From contig CAZTJC010000016.1 in assembly GCA_964613945.1 (NCBI GenBank), positions 1-64,000 of the forward strand: 64,000 nt of DNA. Direction: 5' to 3'. This DNA is from JAVVHH01 sp964613945. Its GTDB lineage: Bacteria; Pseudomonadota; Alphaproteobacteria; Acetobacterales; Acetobacteraceae. The translations under genes were made by a program, and so were the position numbers. The first letter of the stretch is position 1. Every line of letters begins with the position of its first letter. The notes beneath the pieces are model-generated. The model saw only the letters and a list, made by a program, of their open reading frames with translations. It had not been told where the DNA came from and did no database searches. Shown in pieces: positions 1 to 10,300 of the stretch.

Positions 1-175
1 CGTCGACGAGCTCGACATGGTCGAGGATGCCGAGCCAGCGCAGGCGCTCGCCGATGACGTCGGACGAGGCGGAGCGGCGCATGAGGCCGACGACGCGGTA
101 GCCCTTGTCGAGCAAGAGTTGCGAGAGATAGGCGCCGTCTTGCCCGGTGACGCCGGTGATGAGTGCTGTTGGCAT
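1..175 (-). CDS. gmd: GDP-mannose 4,6-dehydratase, N-terminal fragment
   Basis: Only the first 58 codons lie in the window; the gene runs off the left edge. The N-terminus carries the short-chain dehydrogenase nucleotide-binding signature TGVTGQDGAYL followed by GYRVVGLMRR, typical of GDP-mannose 4,6-dehydratase, which converts GDP-mannose to GDP-4-keto-6-deoxymannose for fucose, rhamnose or perosamine sugars. Its ATG overlaps the stop of the upstream glycosyltransferase by one base (TAATG), so the two are probably translationally coupled. The paralogous GDP-4-keto-6-deoxymannose reductase also has a Rossmann N-terminus, but the GQDG form favours Gmd. Confidence 0.85.
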   Translation of the reverse strand, partial: MPTALITGVTGQDGAYLSQLLLDKGYRVVGLMRRSASSDVIGERLRWLGILDHVELVD

Positions 176-1413
176 TAGACCTGATGAGTTCCGCTGGGCT
201 CGGATAGACCAGAGATTGCCGAAACGGAAGGCGCTCCGAGCAGGGCGAGGGCGGAGCCGAGCGTCGCAGGACCGAGCCGGGCGAAAGCGGCTTCCCGGGC
301 GGCACGGCCGATCCGGTGGCGCAGCCCGGGATCGTCGGCCAAGCGGGTGAGCCAGGAAGCGGCGGCGGCGATATCGGGGTCGGCCCATTGCGCGCCCGGC
401 GCCTCGAACACGCCGCGGGGATCGCGCGCCGGCACCAGCCGAGCGGGCACGGGGGCGCCGCAGCTCACATCGAGGAACTCGGTCGTCGCGGACCAGTCGG
501 TCGCGACCACCGGCTTGCCGAGCAGCATGGCCTCGGCGGGCACCAGGCCGAACCCCTCGCTGCGATGGAGCGAGAGCACGACGTCGCAGCAGGCGAGCAG
601 TGCATGGCTGTCGGGACGGGACAGGTCGCGCGTGTGCAGCCGCACGTTGCCGCCGCTAGCCGCTTGCAGGCGGGCGAAGTCGGCGGGGAAGTGGTGCGGG
701 TTGCCGACGTGAAGCAGGAGCACGCGGTCGGGTCGGTCGCCAAAGGCGAGGCGATGAGCGGCGATGGCGGCGAGCGGGTTCTTGCGCTCGAAGCTGGAGC
801 CGAGATTGAACATGACCAGTGTCACATGCGCATCGGCCGGGAGCCCGAACGCCTCGCGCCCGAGGTTGGATGGCTTCGGCGGAGAGGCCGCGACCGGGTG
901 CAGGACCACGGTGACGTCGCGCCCCATCGAGCGCAGCGCGGCGGCCGTGAACTCGGAGGGCGCCCAGATGCGATGCACGAAGCGGAGGCCATCATGCCAG
1001 GCGGGCGGAACGGTGGGCAGCTCCCAGGACCAATGGCCGATGACGGTGCGGCCCCGCAGGTGGACCCGGCCAAGGCGAAGGAGGTGCAGCGGCAGCGAGG
1101 CGGCGGTGCCGACCACGAGAAGCGGGACCCCGGGCGGAGCGGGGCGATCGCCGGGTCGGACCGCATAGGCGGGGAGGCCGAGCGCGTCCAGCGCGTGGAG
1201 CAGCAGGCGGGCGCCTTCACCGAGGCCGGAGGGTCGGTCCAGTTCGCCGGTGACCGCCAGGCCGGGCATGGCCGGTGGCAGGGAACGATCCGGGCGAGGA
1301 GCGACGGCGATTACCGCCCGATGCAGGGCGGCGCGGCGGGCGTTCTGCGGAAGCTTGCGCCAGGCGCGATGAAGCAGCGGCAGGACAGGTGGTCGGCCAG
1401 CCTCAGCGGTCAC
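175..1413 (-). CDS. GT4-type glycosyltransferase
   Basis: About 412 residues from a GTG start at 1413, which overlaps the end of the upstream glycosyltransferase gene by 11 bases. The frame stays open further upstream, but that part is low-complexity shadow of the neighbouring gene. The C-terminal half has the GT-B donor-site signature SEGFGLVPAEAMLLGKPVV (an EX7E-like motif) and an FNLGSSFERKNP motif opening the second Rossmann lobe. It probably transfers a nucleotide-sugar-derived residue in assembly of a surface polysaccharide, in the cytoplasm. Neighbouring gmd suggests a deoxyhexose-containing glycan. Donor and acceptor cannot be read from sequence. Confidence 0.8.
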   Translation of the reverse strand: MTAEAGRPPVLPLLHRAWRKLPQNARRAALHRAVIAVAPRPDRSLPPAMPGLAVTGELDRPSGLGEGARLLLHALDALGLPAYAVRPGDRPAPPGVPLLVVGTAASLPLHLLRLGRVHLRGRTVIGHWSWELPTVPPAWHDGLRFVHRIWAPSEFTAAALRSMGRDVTVVLHPVAASPPKPSNLGREAFGLPADAHVTLVMFNLGSSFERKNPLAAIAAHRLAFGDRPDRVLLLHVGNPHHFPADFARLQAASGGNVRLHTRDLSRPDSHALLACCDVVLSLHRSEGFGLVPAEAMLLGKPVVATDWSATTEFLDVSCGAPVPARLVPARDPRGVFEAPGAQWADPDIAAAASWLTRLADDPGLRHRIGRAAREAAFARLGPATLGSALALLGAPSVSAISGLSEPSGTHQV

Positions 1414-2548
1414 GGTGGTAGATCGGCGTGCTGCCAAGGCGGGCAGCAGCAGCCGGCGGGGAGGTGGTGGCACCGGCCAAGCTGCGCCTGAGATCGTCCA
1501 GCATGTCAGCGGCGACGGTAGCCCAGGACGAGGCGGGCTCGTCGACCAGGGGCGCGGGCAGGTCACCGCGCTCGAGCAGGGTGCGGATCGCGCGGGCGAG
1601 GTCAGTCGCGGTCGGGTCGCACATGATGGCGCGGGGGTAGTTGGCGAGCTGCTCCGGCAGGCCGCCGACACGGGTGGAGATGATCCAGCGGTTCGCCGCG
1701 ATGGCTGCCGCCGCGACGCCGCTTTGGCTGGCTTCCCGATAGGGCAGGATCAGCGCGTCGGCCCAGCCCAGCACGCTGCCGACGTCGCGCTCGGGCACCC
1801 AGCCATTCTCCACCGTGACGCCCGGCAGCGCACGCAGCCGATCCAGCTCGGCGCTTTCCGGCCCCAGGCCGACGATGCGCACTGCGAGATCCTGTCGGCT
1901 GCCGAGCAGGACCAAGCTTTCCGTCAGTAGGTCGAGGCCCTTGTAGGACAGCAGGCGGCCGAAGCTCAGCAGTCGCAAGGTGCCATCGCGCGAGGTCGGG
2001 GCGGCCGTGGTGTCCTGATAGAAGGGCGGCAGCGAGGTTCGCAGCAGGAGGCGGGTGCCAGCCCCGTCCTGCTCACGGAGGCGTTCGGCGACGAACGAGC
2101 TGAGCGCGAAGGTCGCCACGGCGCCGCGGGCGAGCAGGCGTTGCAGCATGATCTGCGACGGAAAGCGGTCGCCGGGATGCGGCTCGGCCTCGTGCACCAC
2201 GATCGCGTACGGGATGCCGGCGAGCTTGAGCGCGGCGGCCATGGCGAAATCCATCGCGGCCGGCATGGCGCAGATGGCGATGTCGATCCGGAGACGGTGG
2301 AGGCGGCGCGCGAGCCAGGGGATAGCGACAGGCGCCGACGCCACACGGCCGGCGAACCCGGCCAGGCTGGAGTAGGTCCGCACCGGGAGGGCGCAGTCCG
2401 TGACGGCACCGTTCTGCAACAGCTCGGCACCGCGCGACAGGCTCAGCAGCGCCTCCACGTCAGCCTGCGCGGAAAATGCGCGGGTCAACTCGAGCGCGTA
2501 GAGTGGCCCGGCGCCGAATCTTCCCCACTGCCAGACAAGAACCTTCAA
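1403..2548 (-). CDS. GT4-type glycosyltransferase, TTG start
   Basis: About 381 residues if translation begins at the TTG at 2548, giving MKVLVWQWGRFGAGP, the expected first beta strand of a GT-B glycosyltransferase. Upstream in-frame sequence is arginine-rich and not protein-like. Seen motifs are FGRLLSYKGLDLL at the start of the C-terminal lobe, and LILPYREASQSGVAAAAIAANRWIIST where the donor-binding acidic motif lies. It sits in the same direction as the next glycosyltransferase and gmd, overlapping by 11 bases, and is divergent from the acyltransferases. It probably acts in the same polysaccharide pathway. The start is uncertain because no clear ribosome site precedes it. Confidence 0.75.
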   Translation of the reverse strand: MKVLVWQWGRFGAGPLYALELTRAFSAQADVEALLSLSRGAELLQNGAVTDCALPVRTYSSLAGFAGRVASAPVAIPWLARRLHRLRIDIAICAMPAAMDFAMAAALKLAGIPYAIVVHEAEPHPGDRFPSQIMLQRLLARGAVATFALSSFVAERLREQDGAGTRLLLRTSLPPFYQDTTAAPTSRDGTLRLLSFGRLLSYKGLDLLTESLVLLGSRQDLAVRIVGLGPESAELDRLRALPGVTVENGWVPERDVGSVLGWADALILPYREASQSGVAAAAIAANRWIISTRVGGLPEQLANYPRAIMCDPTATDLARAIRTLLERGDLPAPLVDEPASSWATVAADMLDDLRRSLAGATTSPPAAAARLGSTPIYHRDR

Positions 2549-2769
2549 ATGCCGAGTTCGATCGCTGTCATCATCGCTGCTGGTGATCTTAGGCCGGTCT
2601 CCGCCGGCATCGAAGCCGGCGCCGCGCGTTGCGCGAGGGTTGCTTGAAAATGGAGGCGCGATGCATCGTGTCGCCGTGATGCACGGGCTGTAGCGCAATT
2701 CATGCCGCTGCTCAACGACAGCGGTCGTCGCTGGAACCGTCAACGACCCGGTGATAGTGCACCCCGGAC

Positions 2770-3768
2770 ATGCCAGCTGAGACAAACCCTTCCCGCTCCA
2801 ACTTCGACCTGTTGCGGCTGCTGGCGGTGGGCGTCCTCGTCGCGGGCAACGGGCTGATCCTGACCGGCGGCCCGGTGCCGGGAATTTGGGGAGCGCCGTT
2901 GCCGCGGATCGGCCTGGATGTGCTGTTCGCCATTGCCGGTTTCCTTGCTGCGGAAAACGCTGCACGGGGCGGCTTCGTGCGAAGGCGGGCGCTGCGGGTA
3001 TTTCCGGCGCTGGTTGGCTCGGTGGTGTTGACCGCCTTTCTGCTGGGGCCGTTCGCGACCACGCTGCCGGTGCGGGAATACCTGCTGGCCACGGGAACGC
3101 GAACCTACCTGCTGAACGCGGTGCTGCTGCCGCACCCGTTCCTGCCGCATGCGTTCGAGGGCCAGCAATGGTCCGGCGCGGCGAACCCGATGCTGTGGAC
3201 GTTGGGAGCCTATGGGTTCGGCTGCGCCGCGATACTGGGCCTCCATCGGCTGCGCGCGCCGGTTGGGGTTTTTCTGCTGATCGCGGCGGTGTTCGCGGTG
3301 GCGGCGCTGAACTGGCCGGCAGCTGGCGAGTTGCCGCGGCTGCTGCGCCGGCCGGAGATCGCCGAGGCGTTGCCGGAACTGCCGTTCTTCTTCGTCGCTG
3401 CCGCGTTGAGCGTCGCGGGGCGCGGCCGGGGCGCCGGGCTGTGGCGGGCGGATGTCGCCATCCTTTGTTTTGCCGGCACCTGGATCACCGCAAGCTGGGT
3501 CGGGGCGAACACGCTGGCTGTACTTTGGCTGACGCTGCCGTACATGGTGGCTTGTTTCGGCCGTTTGCGGCTGCCGGGGCTGCCGGCATTCGGCAATCCG
3601 TCCTATGGCGCGTTCCTGTATGCGTTTCCCGTTCAGCAACTGATCGTGGCGCGGTGGCCGGAGGCGGCGCACCCGATCTGGCTATGCCTCGCGGTCGCCT
3701 TGGGGCTGGGAATGCTGTCGTGGTGGTTGGTGGAACGCCCCCTGTCGCGCCGGCGGATCGCGGCATGA
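2770..3768 (+). CDS. acyltransferase-3 family membrane protein, catalytic motif degenerate
   Basis: 332 residues, almost entirely hydrophobic with about ten membrane spans, resembling the AT3 (OafA-like) O-acyltransferases that acetylate surface glycans. It aligns end to end with the next gene: FDLLRLLA, PGIWGAPLPRIGLDVLF, RALRVFPAL and a closing LSWWLVERPL segment. The residues normally holding the catalytic histidine (VVHGHGSVL in the partner) read LVAGNGLIL here, and the NGSLWSLLPEF motif reads NPMLWTLGAYGF, so the conserved His and Glu are missing. It may be inactive, act as a non-catalytic partner, or have another role. Its TGA overlaps the next start (ATGA). Confidence 0.75.
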   Translation: MPAETNPSRSNFDLLRLLAVGVLVAGNGLILTGGPVPGIWGAPLPRIGLDVLFAIAGFLAAENAARGGFVRRRALRVFPALVGSVVLTAFLLGPFATTLPVREYLLATGTRTYLLNAVLLPHPFLPHAFEGQQWSGAANPMLWTLGAYGFGCAAILGLHRLRAPVGVFLLIAAVFAVAALNWPAAGELPRLLRRPEIAEALPELPFFFVAAALSVAGRGRGAGLWRADVAILCFAGTWITASWVGANTLAVLWLTLPYMVACFGRLRLPGLPAFGNPSYGAFLYAFPVQQLIVARWPEAAHPIWLCLAVALGLGMLSWWLVERPLSRRRIAA

Positions 3769-4835
3769 CCGCCGTTCGAGTCCGGGATCACGCCAACAAC
3801 CTCGATGCGCTGCGGGTGTTCGCGGCGTTGATGGTCGTACACGGCCATGGGTCGGTGCTGTCGGGCTCGCCGGGGGCGGGCATCTGGGGGGTGCCGTTCG
3901 CGCGCGTCGGGTTGGACGTGTTCTTCTCGGTCAGCGGCTATCTCGTGACCGCCAGTTGGGAGCGGAATCCGCAGCTCGGCACGTTCCTGTTCAAACGGGC
4001 GATGCGCATCTTCCCCGGGCTGATCGCCTGCGTTCTGGTAACGATGCTCGTGCTCGGCCCGTTGCTGACCACGCTGCCGCTGGGGGAGTATCTCCAGTCG
4101 CGGGAGACGGCGGCGTATCTTGGCAACATCGCGCTGTTCAGCGAGTTGTATCTGCCGGGCGTGTTCACCGGGCTGCGGGAGCATGGCGCGGTCAACGGGT
4201 CGTTATGGAGCCTGCTGCCGGAGTTCGCTTGTTACCTGACGGTGCCGCTGTTTGCACTGATGGCGAGGCGCCTTCGCGTCGCTGCGCTGGCTGGGGCGGC
4301 CCTTCTTTTCGGCGCTGCCGGGCTTGCGATGTTCCTGGGTGCGCTTACGCCGATCAGCCTCAGCCACCTCGACCTGCGCTATGCTCTGGTGGAGGTGCCA
4401 TTCTTTCTGGTGGGCGCCGGGCTCTACCTGCTGGATCGCCGGGTCGGCGACGCGTTGTGGCGGGCCGACATCTGCCTGCTGTTCTTCAGCGGCAACTACG
4501 TCATCTCCGCCTGGCTGGACTGGTGGAACCTGCCGTTTGAATGGTTCACGCTGCCCTACTTGGTGCTGGCGTTCGGGCGGATGTCGCTGCCGGTCGTGCG
4601 GCGGACGGCGCGGTTCGGTGACTTCTCCTACGGGCTCTACCTTTATGCTTTCCCCGTGCAACAGGCGGTGCTGACGGTCTGGCCGCACGCCGAATATCCG
4701 GTGTTGCTGTGCGCGGCGTTCACGCTGCCATTGGCCGCGCTGTCGTGGCACTTGGTGGAGAAGCCGGCCCTGGCGTGGCGGGGCCGGCGCGCCGCCTCAG
4801 CCTCCGAACAGGCGCCGCCAGCCGCGACGGGGTGA
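3765..4835 (+). CDS. acyltransferase-3 family O-acyltransferase
   Basis: 356 residues from the ATG at 3765, overlapping the previous stop by four bases. The AT3 hallmarks are present: LDALRVFAALMVVHGHG with the conserved histidine near residue 25, RAMRIFPGL, NGSLWSLLPEF with the conserved acidic residue, and a final LSWHLVEKP membrane segment. Such proteins move an acyl (usually acetyl) group onto sugars of lipopolysaccharide or exopolysaccharide at the inner membrane. Tandem duplication with the preceding gene is evident. The 3' end overlaps the end of the convergent methyltransferase gene by 39 bases. Confidence 0.85.
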   Translation: MTAVRVRDHANNLDALRVFAALMVVHGHGSVLSGSPGAGIWGVPFARVGLDVFFSVSGYLVTASWERNPQLGTFLFKRAMRIFPGLIACVLVTMLVLGPLLTTLPLGEYLQSRETAAYLGNIALFSELYLPGVFTGLREHGAVNGSLWSLLPEFACYLTVPLFALMARRLRVAALAGAALLFGAAGLAMFLGALTPISLSHLDLRYALVEVPFFLVGAGLYLLDRRVGDALWRADICLLFFSGNYVISAWLDWWNLPFEWFTLPYLVLAFGRMSLPVVRRTARFGDFSYGLYLYAFPVQQAVLTVWPHAEYPVLLCAAFTLPLAALSWHLVEKPALAWRGRRAASASEQAPPAATG

Positions 4836-5879
4836 AGGCGCCGGGGCGGCGGCGGGCTGCAGGCCAGGCCAGTCCTCGAAGGTGATTCGCGCCGTTTGCG
4901 CCTCCGTCAGCGGCGGCAGGACTTTGTCGCGCCTGCGGGCGACGACGCTGGTCTGGTAGTGCGGCACGATGCCGTTGCGCGTCATCAGGCGCTCGATGAG
5001 CATGATCAACCGGGCGACCGTCTGGTCCTTCGGGTCCTCCCAATCGAAATTGCGCAGGATGCCGCTGAAGAACGGGCGCAGGATCGTGCCGCCATAGTCG
5101 GCGCGGTCGATGACGTCGAACCACTGATAGGTCAGCGGCAGGATGCGCGACGCATGGACGCCCTCGGACGGGTCGTGCTGCAGCATCCACTCCTTGGACG
5201 GCTTGGGGCCCTCGTAGCGCTCCATCTGCACATGCCAATCCCAGCGATACTGCGGCGCCAGGCATTCGTTCAGCTCGTCCATCAGCGCGATGACCTCGGG
5301 GTCCCACACATGGAGGTCCGGCCCGACGTATTCGTCGAACACCAGCAGGCCACCGGGCTTGAGCACGCGGTGCATCAGCTCGAACATGTCGTCGATGCGG
5401 TAGAAATGATGAATGGCGGCTTGGACGAACACGCAGTCGAAGCTGCCGGACGGCACGTTGTCCTCAAGCACGTCGGCGGCGCGCAACTCGATCCGGTCTG
5501 ACAGCCCGGCTTCGGCCAGGCGCAGCTTGGCCCGCTCGACCGCGGTGGCCGACATCTCGTAGGCGACGATGTGCTGCGCGTAGTTCTCCCGCAGCAGGTG
5601 CTCCTCGGTGAACGCCATGCCGACGCCCAGCGCCAGCATCTTGGCTGGCGGCGGTGTCAGGAACGTGCGGCCGACACGGTCCAGGTTGTAGCCGTCGAGC
5701 GAGCCGGTCTGCGGCTTGGCGATCGAGTGCTGGTAGAGGAATTTGTGCTGCGTGTAGTCGGTCGGGTTCGCCTCGATGACCGGCTGGGTGCCAACGTGCT
5801 CGTTGCCTTCGTAACGCTGGTCCCAGATCGCGGTCGCCGCGTCGGTGTCGCCGGTTACCTTGTCGGGCGTGTCGGTCAT
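4797..5879 (-). CDS. class I SAM-dependent methyltransferase
   Basis: 360 residues. The Rossmann core begins near residue 80 with MLALGVGMAFTEEHLL (motif I, somewhat divergent), then IVAYEMSATAVERAK (motif II acidic), VFVQAAIHHFYRIDDMF and VLKPGGLLVFDEYVG (post-motif III), the Methyltransf_11/25 pattern. The roughly 150-residue C-terminal extension, rich in aromatic residues, is not recognised and may bind a glycan or lipid acceptor. It is last in a coupled minus-strand series (ATGA overlap with the upstream glycosyltransferase), so it probably methylates the sugar or polymer those enzymes make. Confidence 0.8.
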   Translation of the reverse strand: MTDTPDKVTGDTDAATAIWDQRYEGNEHVGTQPVIEANPTDYTQHKFLYQHSIAKPQTGSLDGYNLDRVGRTFLTPPPAKMLALGVGMAFTEEHLLRENYAQHIVAYEMSATAVERAKLRLAEAGLSDRIELRAADVLEDNVPSGSFDCVFVQAAIHHFYRIDDMFELMHRVLKPGGLLVFDEYVGPDLHVWDPEVIALMDELNECLAPQYRWDWHVQMERYEGPKPSKEWMLQHDPSEGVHASRILPLTYQWFDVIDRADYGGTILRPFFSGILRNFDWEDPKDQTVARLIMLIERLMTRNGIVPHYQTSVVARRRDKVLPPLTEAQTARITFEDWPGLQPAAAPAPSPRRGWRRLFGG

Positions 5880-7393
5880 GCTGGTTCCTTTGCGACAACG
5901 TCGATGATCGCCTGCTCCCAGCGGGGAGCCAGCGTGGCGGGCCGGTACAAGGCGGCCTGGCGGAAGCCGCGGTCGCGCATCTCGGACAAATGACCCTCTT
6001 CGCGCGGCAGCTCCGCCACCCGGGCGATCATGCGGGCCAATGCCTGTTCATCATAGGAATCGACGTACTCGGCGGCGTTGCCGTAGACCCAGCGATGCAC
6101 GGGGATGTCTGACGCGATCACCGGCGCGCCGCAGGCCATGCCCTCGACGCCGGAGTAGTCGAACCCTTCGGCGCGGCTGGGGGCGACGACGCAGTGCGCC
6201 ATCGAGTACAGGATGCGCAACTCGGCGGTCGGCACGCCGGCGACGTGATACGTGCCCTCGCGCACCAGGGCCTTCAGCTCGGTCAACTCGGCCTCTGAGC
6301 GCCAGCCCGGGTTGGCGACGATCAGCAGCTGGATCGGCTGCTTGGTCATCCGCCGCGCGATCTCGAAGGCGTGGAACAGCTTGAGGTAGTTCTTGCGCGG
6401 CTCGAGGGTGGACACCGCCATGAACAGCCGCGGCAGGGCGGCCGCGGCGGGCGGTGCAGACGGGCGGCTGGAGGCGGTGGCCGGGCTGACGCGGCGGGCG
6501 AGGATGGTGCGGAAGTCCCGCTCGGGGCGGACGTCGGGGTAGAATTCCTGCGCCACGGTGACCGGGATGGTGTGAACGCGGTGCTCGGCCTTGGGGAACA
6601 GCCGCAACACGTCCTCGCGGACCGGCTCGCTGTCGCAGTAGAAATTGGCACCGTCCTCCATGTTCCGCTGCAGCATGCGGCCGTGGCTCAGGGCGTGGGG
6701 CCAGGGCTCGCCGATGGTGTGCGGGCTGAGCAGCGGCAGGGCGTCGTAGTAGCGGATCATCATCTTGGTGCCGGGCGCGAGCCGATAGGGCGAGACGCTG
6801 GCGCCGAAGAACACGTCCCAGCCCTCCGTGTCGATCCGGCGCTGGAAGACGCGCGGCAGCAGGCTGAAGGAGCGGGCGTATTCATGGCCCAACTCGGTGG
6901 CGAAATATTCGGCCTTGTGGATCAGCGGTCGATCCTGTGGCGCCAGCGTGCGGTCGAACAGCTTGGTCCAGATGAAGTCCTCGAACAGGTGCGAGTCGAT
7001 CTGGAGGTCCAACTTCTCGCGGCGGAACATCTCCGACAGCACGAGGTAGGGCTTGAACAACCGTCGCCGCACGAAGCCCGGCAGCATGCTCAAGCCTGGT
7101 GCCCAATGCGCGCGCTTGGTGTCCTGGCTGATCAGCAACCGGGTCTGCGCCATGACGCGCTCGTAGGGCGTCTCCGCCTTCATGCGGCGGGAAGTATAAT
7201 GGATGCCCGACGCCAACCCGGCGAAACGCTTCAGCTTCAGTCCGGAGAACATCGCGAACAGCAGTCGCACTTCCTGCGGGATGCCGGCATAGCCCTCGTA
7301 GCAGGGCCGCAAGTCGAGCATCAGCGACGGGCCCTGCGTGACGGGGCTGGCCCGGTCCAGATCGATCGCCGAGCCGATGGGTGCTTGAATCAT
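5876..7393 (-). CDS. GT4-type glycosyltransferase
   Basis: 505 residues from the ATG at 7393, which overlaps the upstream stop (ATGA). The N-terminal lobe is long (to about residue 300). The C-terminal lobe has MAVSTLEPRKNYLKLFHAFE, ILYSMAHCVVAPSRAEGFDYSGVE and MACGAPVIASDIPVH, the Glycos_transf_1 pattern of mannosyltransferase-like enzymes. Aspartate replaces the usual glycine/proline region after EGF, as in some WbaZ-type enzymes. The four-gene coupled series suggests stoichiometric production for one glycan. Substrate unknown. Confidence 0.8.
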   Translation of the reverse strand: MIQAPIGSAIDLDRASPVTQGPSLMLDLRPCYEGYAGIPQEVRLLFAMFSGLKLKRFAGLASGIHYTSRRMKAETPYERVMAQTRLLISQDTKRAHWAPGLSMLPGFVRRRLFKPYLVLSEMFRREKLDLQIDSHLFEDFIWTKLFDRTLAPQDRPLIHKAEYFATELGHEYARSFSLLPRVFQRRIDTEGWDVFFGASVSPYRLAPGTKMMIRYYDALPLLSPHTIGEPWPHALSHGRMLQRNMEDGANFYCDSEPVREDVLRLFPKAEHRVHTIPVTVAQEFYPDVRPERDFRTILARRVSPATASSRPSAPPAAAALPRLFMAVSTLEPRKNYLKLFHAFEIARRMTKQPIQLLIVANPGWRSEAELTELKALVREGTYHVAGVPTAELRILYSMAHCVVAPSRAEGFDYSGVEGMACGAPVIASDIPVHRWVYGNAAEYVDSYDEQALARMIARVAELPREEGHLSEMRDRGFRQAALYRPATLAPRWEQAIIDVVAKEPA

Positions 7394-10300
7394 TTCGGCG
7401 TGGCCTTCGTCATTTCCAGCGTGGTTCGGCCGCTGCGCCGGTGTGCGACCCAGCCCGGCGGGGCGGCCTGGCCCGATGCCGGCACGATCAGCCGGCCTGT
7501 CGAGCGCACCATCTCCGCTTCGGCGGCGAGGTCCGCGTCCGCATCGGCCAGCACCAGCAGGTCGAGCGGCGCATCGTCGCGCCGGTTCAACGCGTCCGAT
7601 AGCGGGCCGTCGGGCAGGGCAGCGCGGCCGAGCGCGCGGGACGCCTCGTGCACGCTGGCAATGTTGGCGGCGCGGAAAGGCGCCAGGATCGTGTCGGCCA
7701 GGGCACGCTCGGTTTCGTTGGCGCCGCACGCCTCGCAAACCGGCGTTGGGACAGACGTGTGTGTGAACTGCCCGCAGACGGGGCAGACGTCGCGCTCGAC
7801 GGCGTTGAGCAAGGCGCGTCGCAGCGTGTATTCGCCGAAATCGGCCTCGGCGCGCGCAATACCGGCTTCGGCCAGGCGAGCGCATAGCTCGGCGTCGCGC
7901 AGCAACGTCACGGCGTGCTCGGCTAGGGCGGTGGTGGTGTCGCCGATCAGGGCGTCTTCGCCGTTCCGGAGCGCGAGACCTTCATTGCCCACCGACGTCG
8001 TCACGACGGGAACCCCGGCCTGGAGGCTGGCGATGATCTTGCCCTTCACTCCAGCGCCAAAGCGCAGCGCGTTCAGCGTCAGCCGGGCGCGGCGATACAG
8101 CGGATCGAGATCGGGCAACCAGCCCGGCACCTCGATCCGCGGCCCGGCCAGTTCCGTCAGCGCGACGGGAGGTTTGCCGCCAGCTAGGACGAGCACGGCG
8201 TCGGGTACTGCGGCCCAGACCAGCGGCATGATCTCGCCCGCCAGCCAGCGCGCGGCATCGACGTTCGGCAGATGGTCGTAGCCGCCGACGAACAGCACGA
8301 CGGAGCGGCCGGCGAAGTCCGCTTGCGTATGCGCCGCCTCGTCGACGGGCGGGACGGAGTAAAGCGGGATCGACCGTGCGCGCACGCCGGGGGCCAAGCT
8401 TTCGATGACGGGAAGCTCGTCGGCGCTGGGCGACAGCACCAGGGTGGCACGGCGGAAGATGTCCCGTTCGATGCCGCGCAAGCGCCAGGCATCCTCGCGG
8501 TGCTCGTCGTCACCGGTCAGTTCGGCGCGGCGCTGCTCGCGGAGGAAATGCAGGTCGTGCGTGTAGTAGATCAGGCGGTTGCCGGCGTGGTCGCGCACGG
8601 CGTCGAGCAACGGTTCGGCGACCGCGGGGCGGGCGAGCCAAACCCAATCCAGATAGGCGCCGTTGTCGCGGATCCAGTCGCGCGCATCCAGGTCGCCGTA
8701 CAGGATCTCGATGCCGAGTTGCTGCAGCCGGGCGGTGTAGGGTTCGGTGCCGCGGCGATCATGCGGATAGAAGGTGACGCGGAAACCCTCGCTGCGGAGC
8801 AGGCGCAGCCAGTCGAAGGTGGCGATGGCGCCGGCGTGCTTGTCGGGCTCCGGGACACGGTCATCCACGATCAGGATGTGACCCGGCATCGGGCGCTCGC
8901 GGGCGAGGTAGGCCGGGGTGTCCTCGGTCGGCCGGTCTGCGAGCGCCGCGGCCCATTTGCGGCAGAAGCGGGCGTGGTTGATCGTCGACTGCCGGTCCCG
9001 CTCGGCCGCGCCATAGGAAGCGCTGTCGAAATGCGTCACCACGCTGGCGGGCTGATACATCACGCGCCAGCCGCGGTCGCGCAGCGCGAAGGCGAAGTCG
9101 AACTCCTCGTAATAGGCGGGGGCGAAATCGTCGTCGAAGCCGCCGATCGCGGTCCAGGCGGAACGCCGGATCATCATGCAGGCGCCGACGACGACGTCGA
9201 CCTCGCGCACGAAATTGTACTCCGGCTTGCTGGCATCGTCGCCTTTGCCGAACGGCAGGCCCCAGCCGTTACGCTGCATGATGCCGCCGGCTTCCTGCAC
9301 GGTGCCGTCCCCGTTGAGCAGCTTGGCGCCGACCATGCCGACCCGGCCGTCCGCCTCAGCTAGGCGCACCAAGGGAGCAAGCCAACCGGGATGTACGGTG
9401 GTGTCGTTGTTGAGGAACAGCAGGTAGCGCCCGCTGGCCTGGCGGGCGGCGCGGTTGCAGGAGCGCAGGAAGCCCATGTTCTCCGGGTTGCGCATGAGGT
9501 GCAGCCCAGGGAGGCGGTCGAGCCGTTCGCTGATCGGTCGTTCGGGCCGGTCGTCGATGACGATGACCTCATAGGGGACCGCGTTGCCGCTGGCCGTCAT
9601 CACGGCGGCCAGGCAGCGCAGCGTGTCGCAGGAGCGGCCGTAAACCGGAACCACGATCGAGACGAGCGGCAGGCGATCGGCTTTAAAGGCGATCGGCGGG
9701 ATCGGGCCGTCGAGTTGCTGGGCCAGCAAGCACGGATGCTGACCGTTGAACCGGCCGATCTCGAGGAAATGCGCCAGCGGGTTGGTGCCGGCCGGGATGT
9801 CGTACGTGTCGACATACCAGTCGGTGTCGAAATCGGGATGCGGGTCGTAGCCTTTTGCAGCGCCCACTAGGAGATAGTGGGAGAGCGGGTCGAGGCTGCC
9901 ATCCTGCGCGCGGAGATACTCGTTCCAGTACAGCCCGGCGGCGAAATACGGGTTGGGGTCGAGGGATTGCGTCGCGCCGGTTTCCAGGTAGTGCAGCAGC
10001 GCGTTGGCCGGCATCTCGGCCGTCTGGGTGCGGTAGAACTGCGTGTCGAACAGCGGGTGCGGATCGTAACCGGCGGCCGCGCCATCGCGCAGGTAATGGG
10101 CCAGTGGGTTGACGCCGCTGGCCGCGACGTCCGGATAGCGGCGGAGATAAAAGGCGCTATCGAACAGCGGATGCGGGTCGTAGCCGGCAAGGCAGCCGCT
10201 CCAGATGTAGTGCCACAGCGGGTCCGCGCCGGATTGGGCGACGTCCGGATAGTTGGCCAGGTAGGCGTCGCGATCAAACAGCGTCGAGCCCTGCAGCAGC

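Noticed and set aside
8272..9363. A 363-codon plus-strand open frame within the large glycosyltransferase gene
   Set aside because: Opposite strand of the GT2/GT4 domains; glycine- and valine-rich shadow without motifs.
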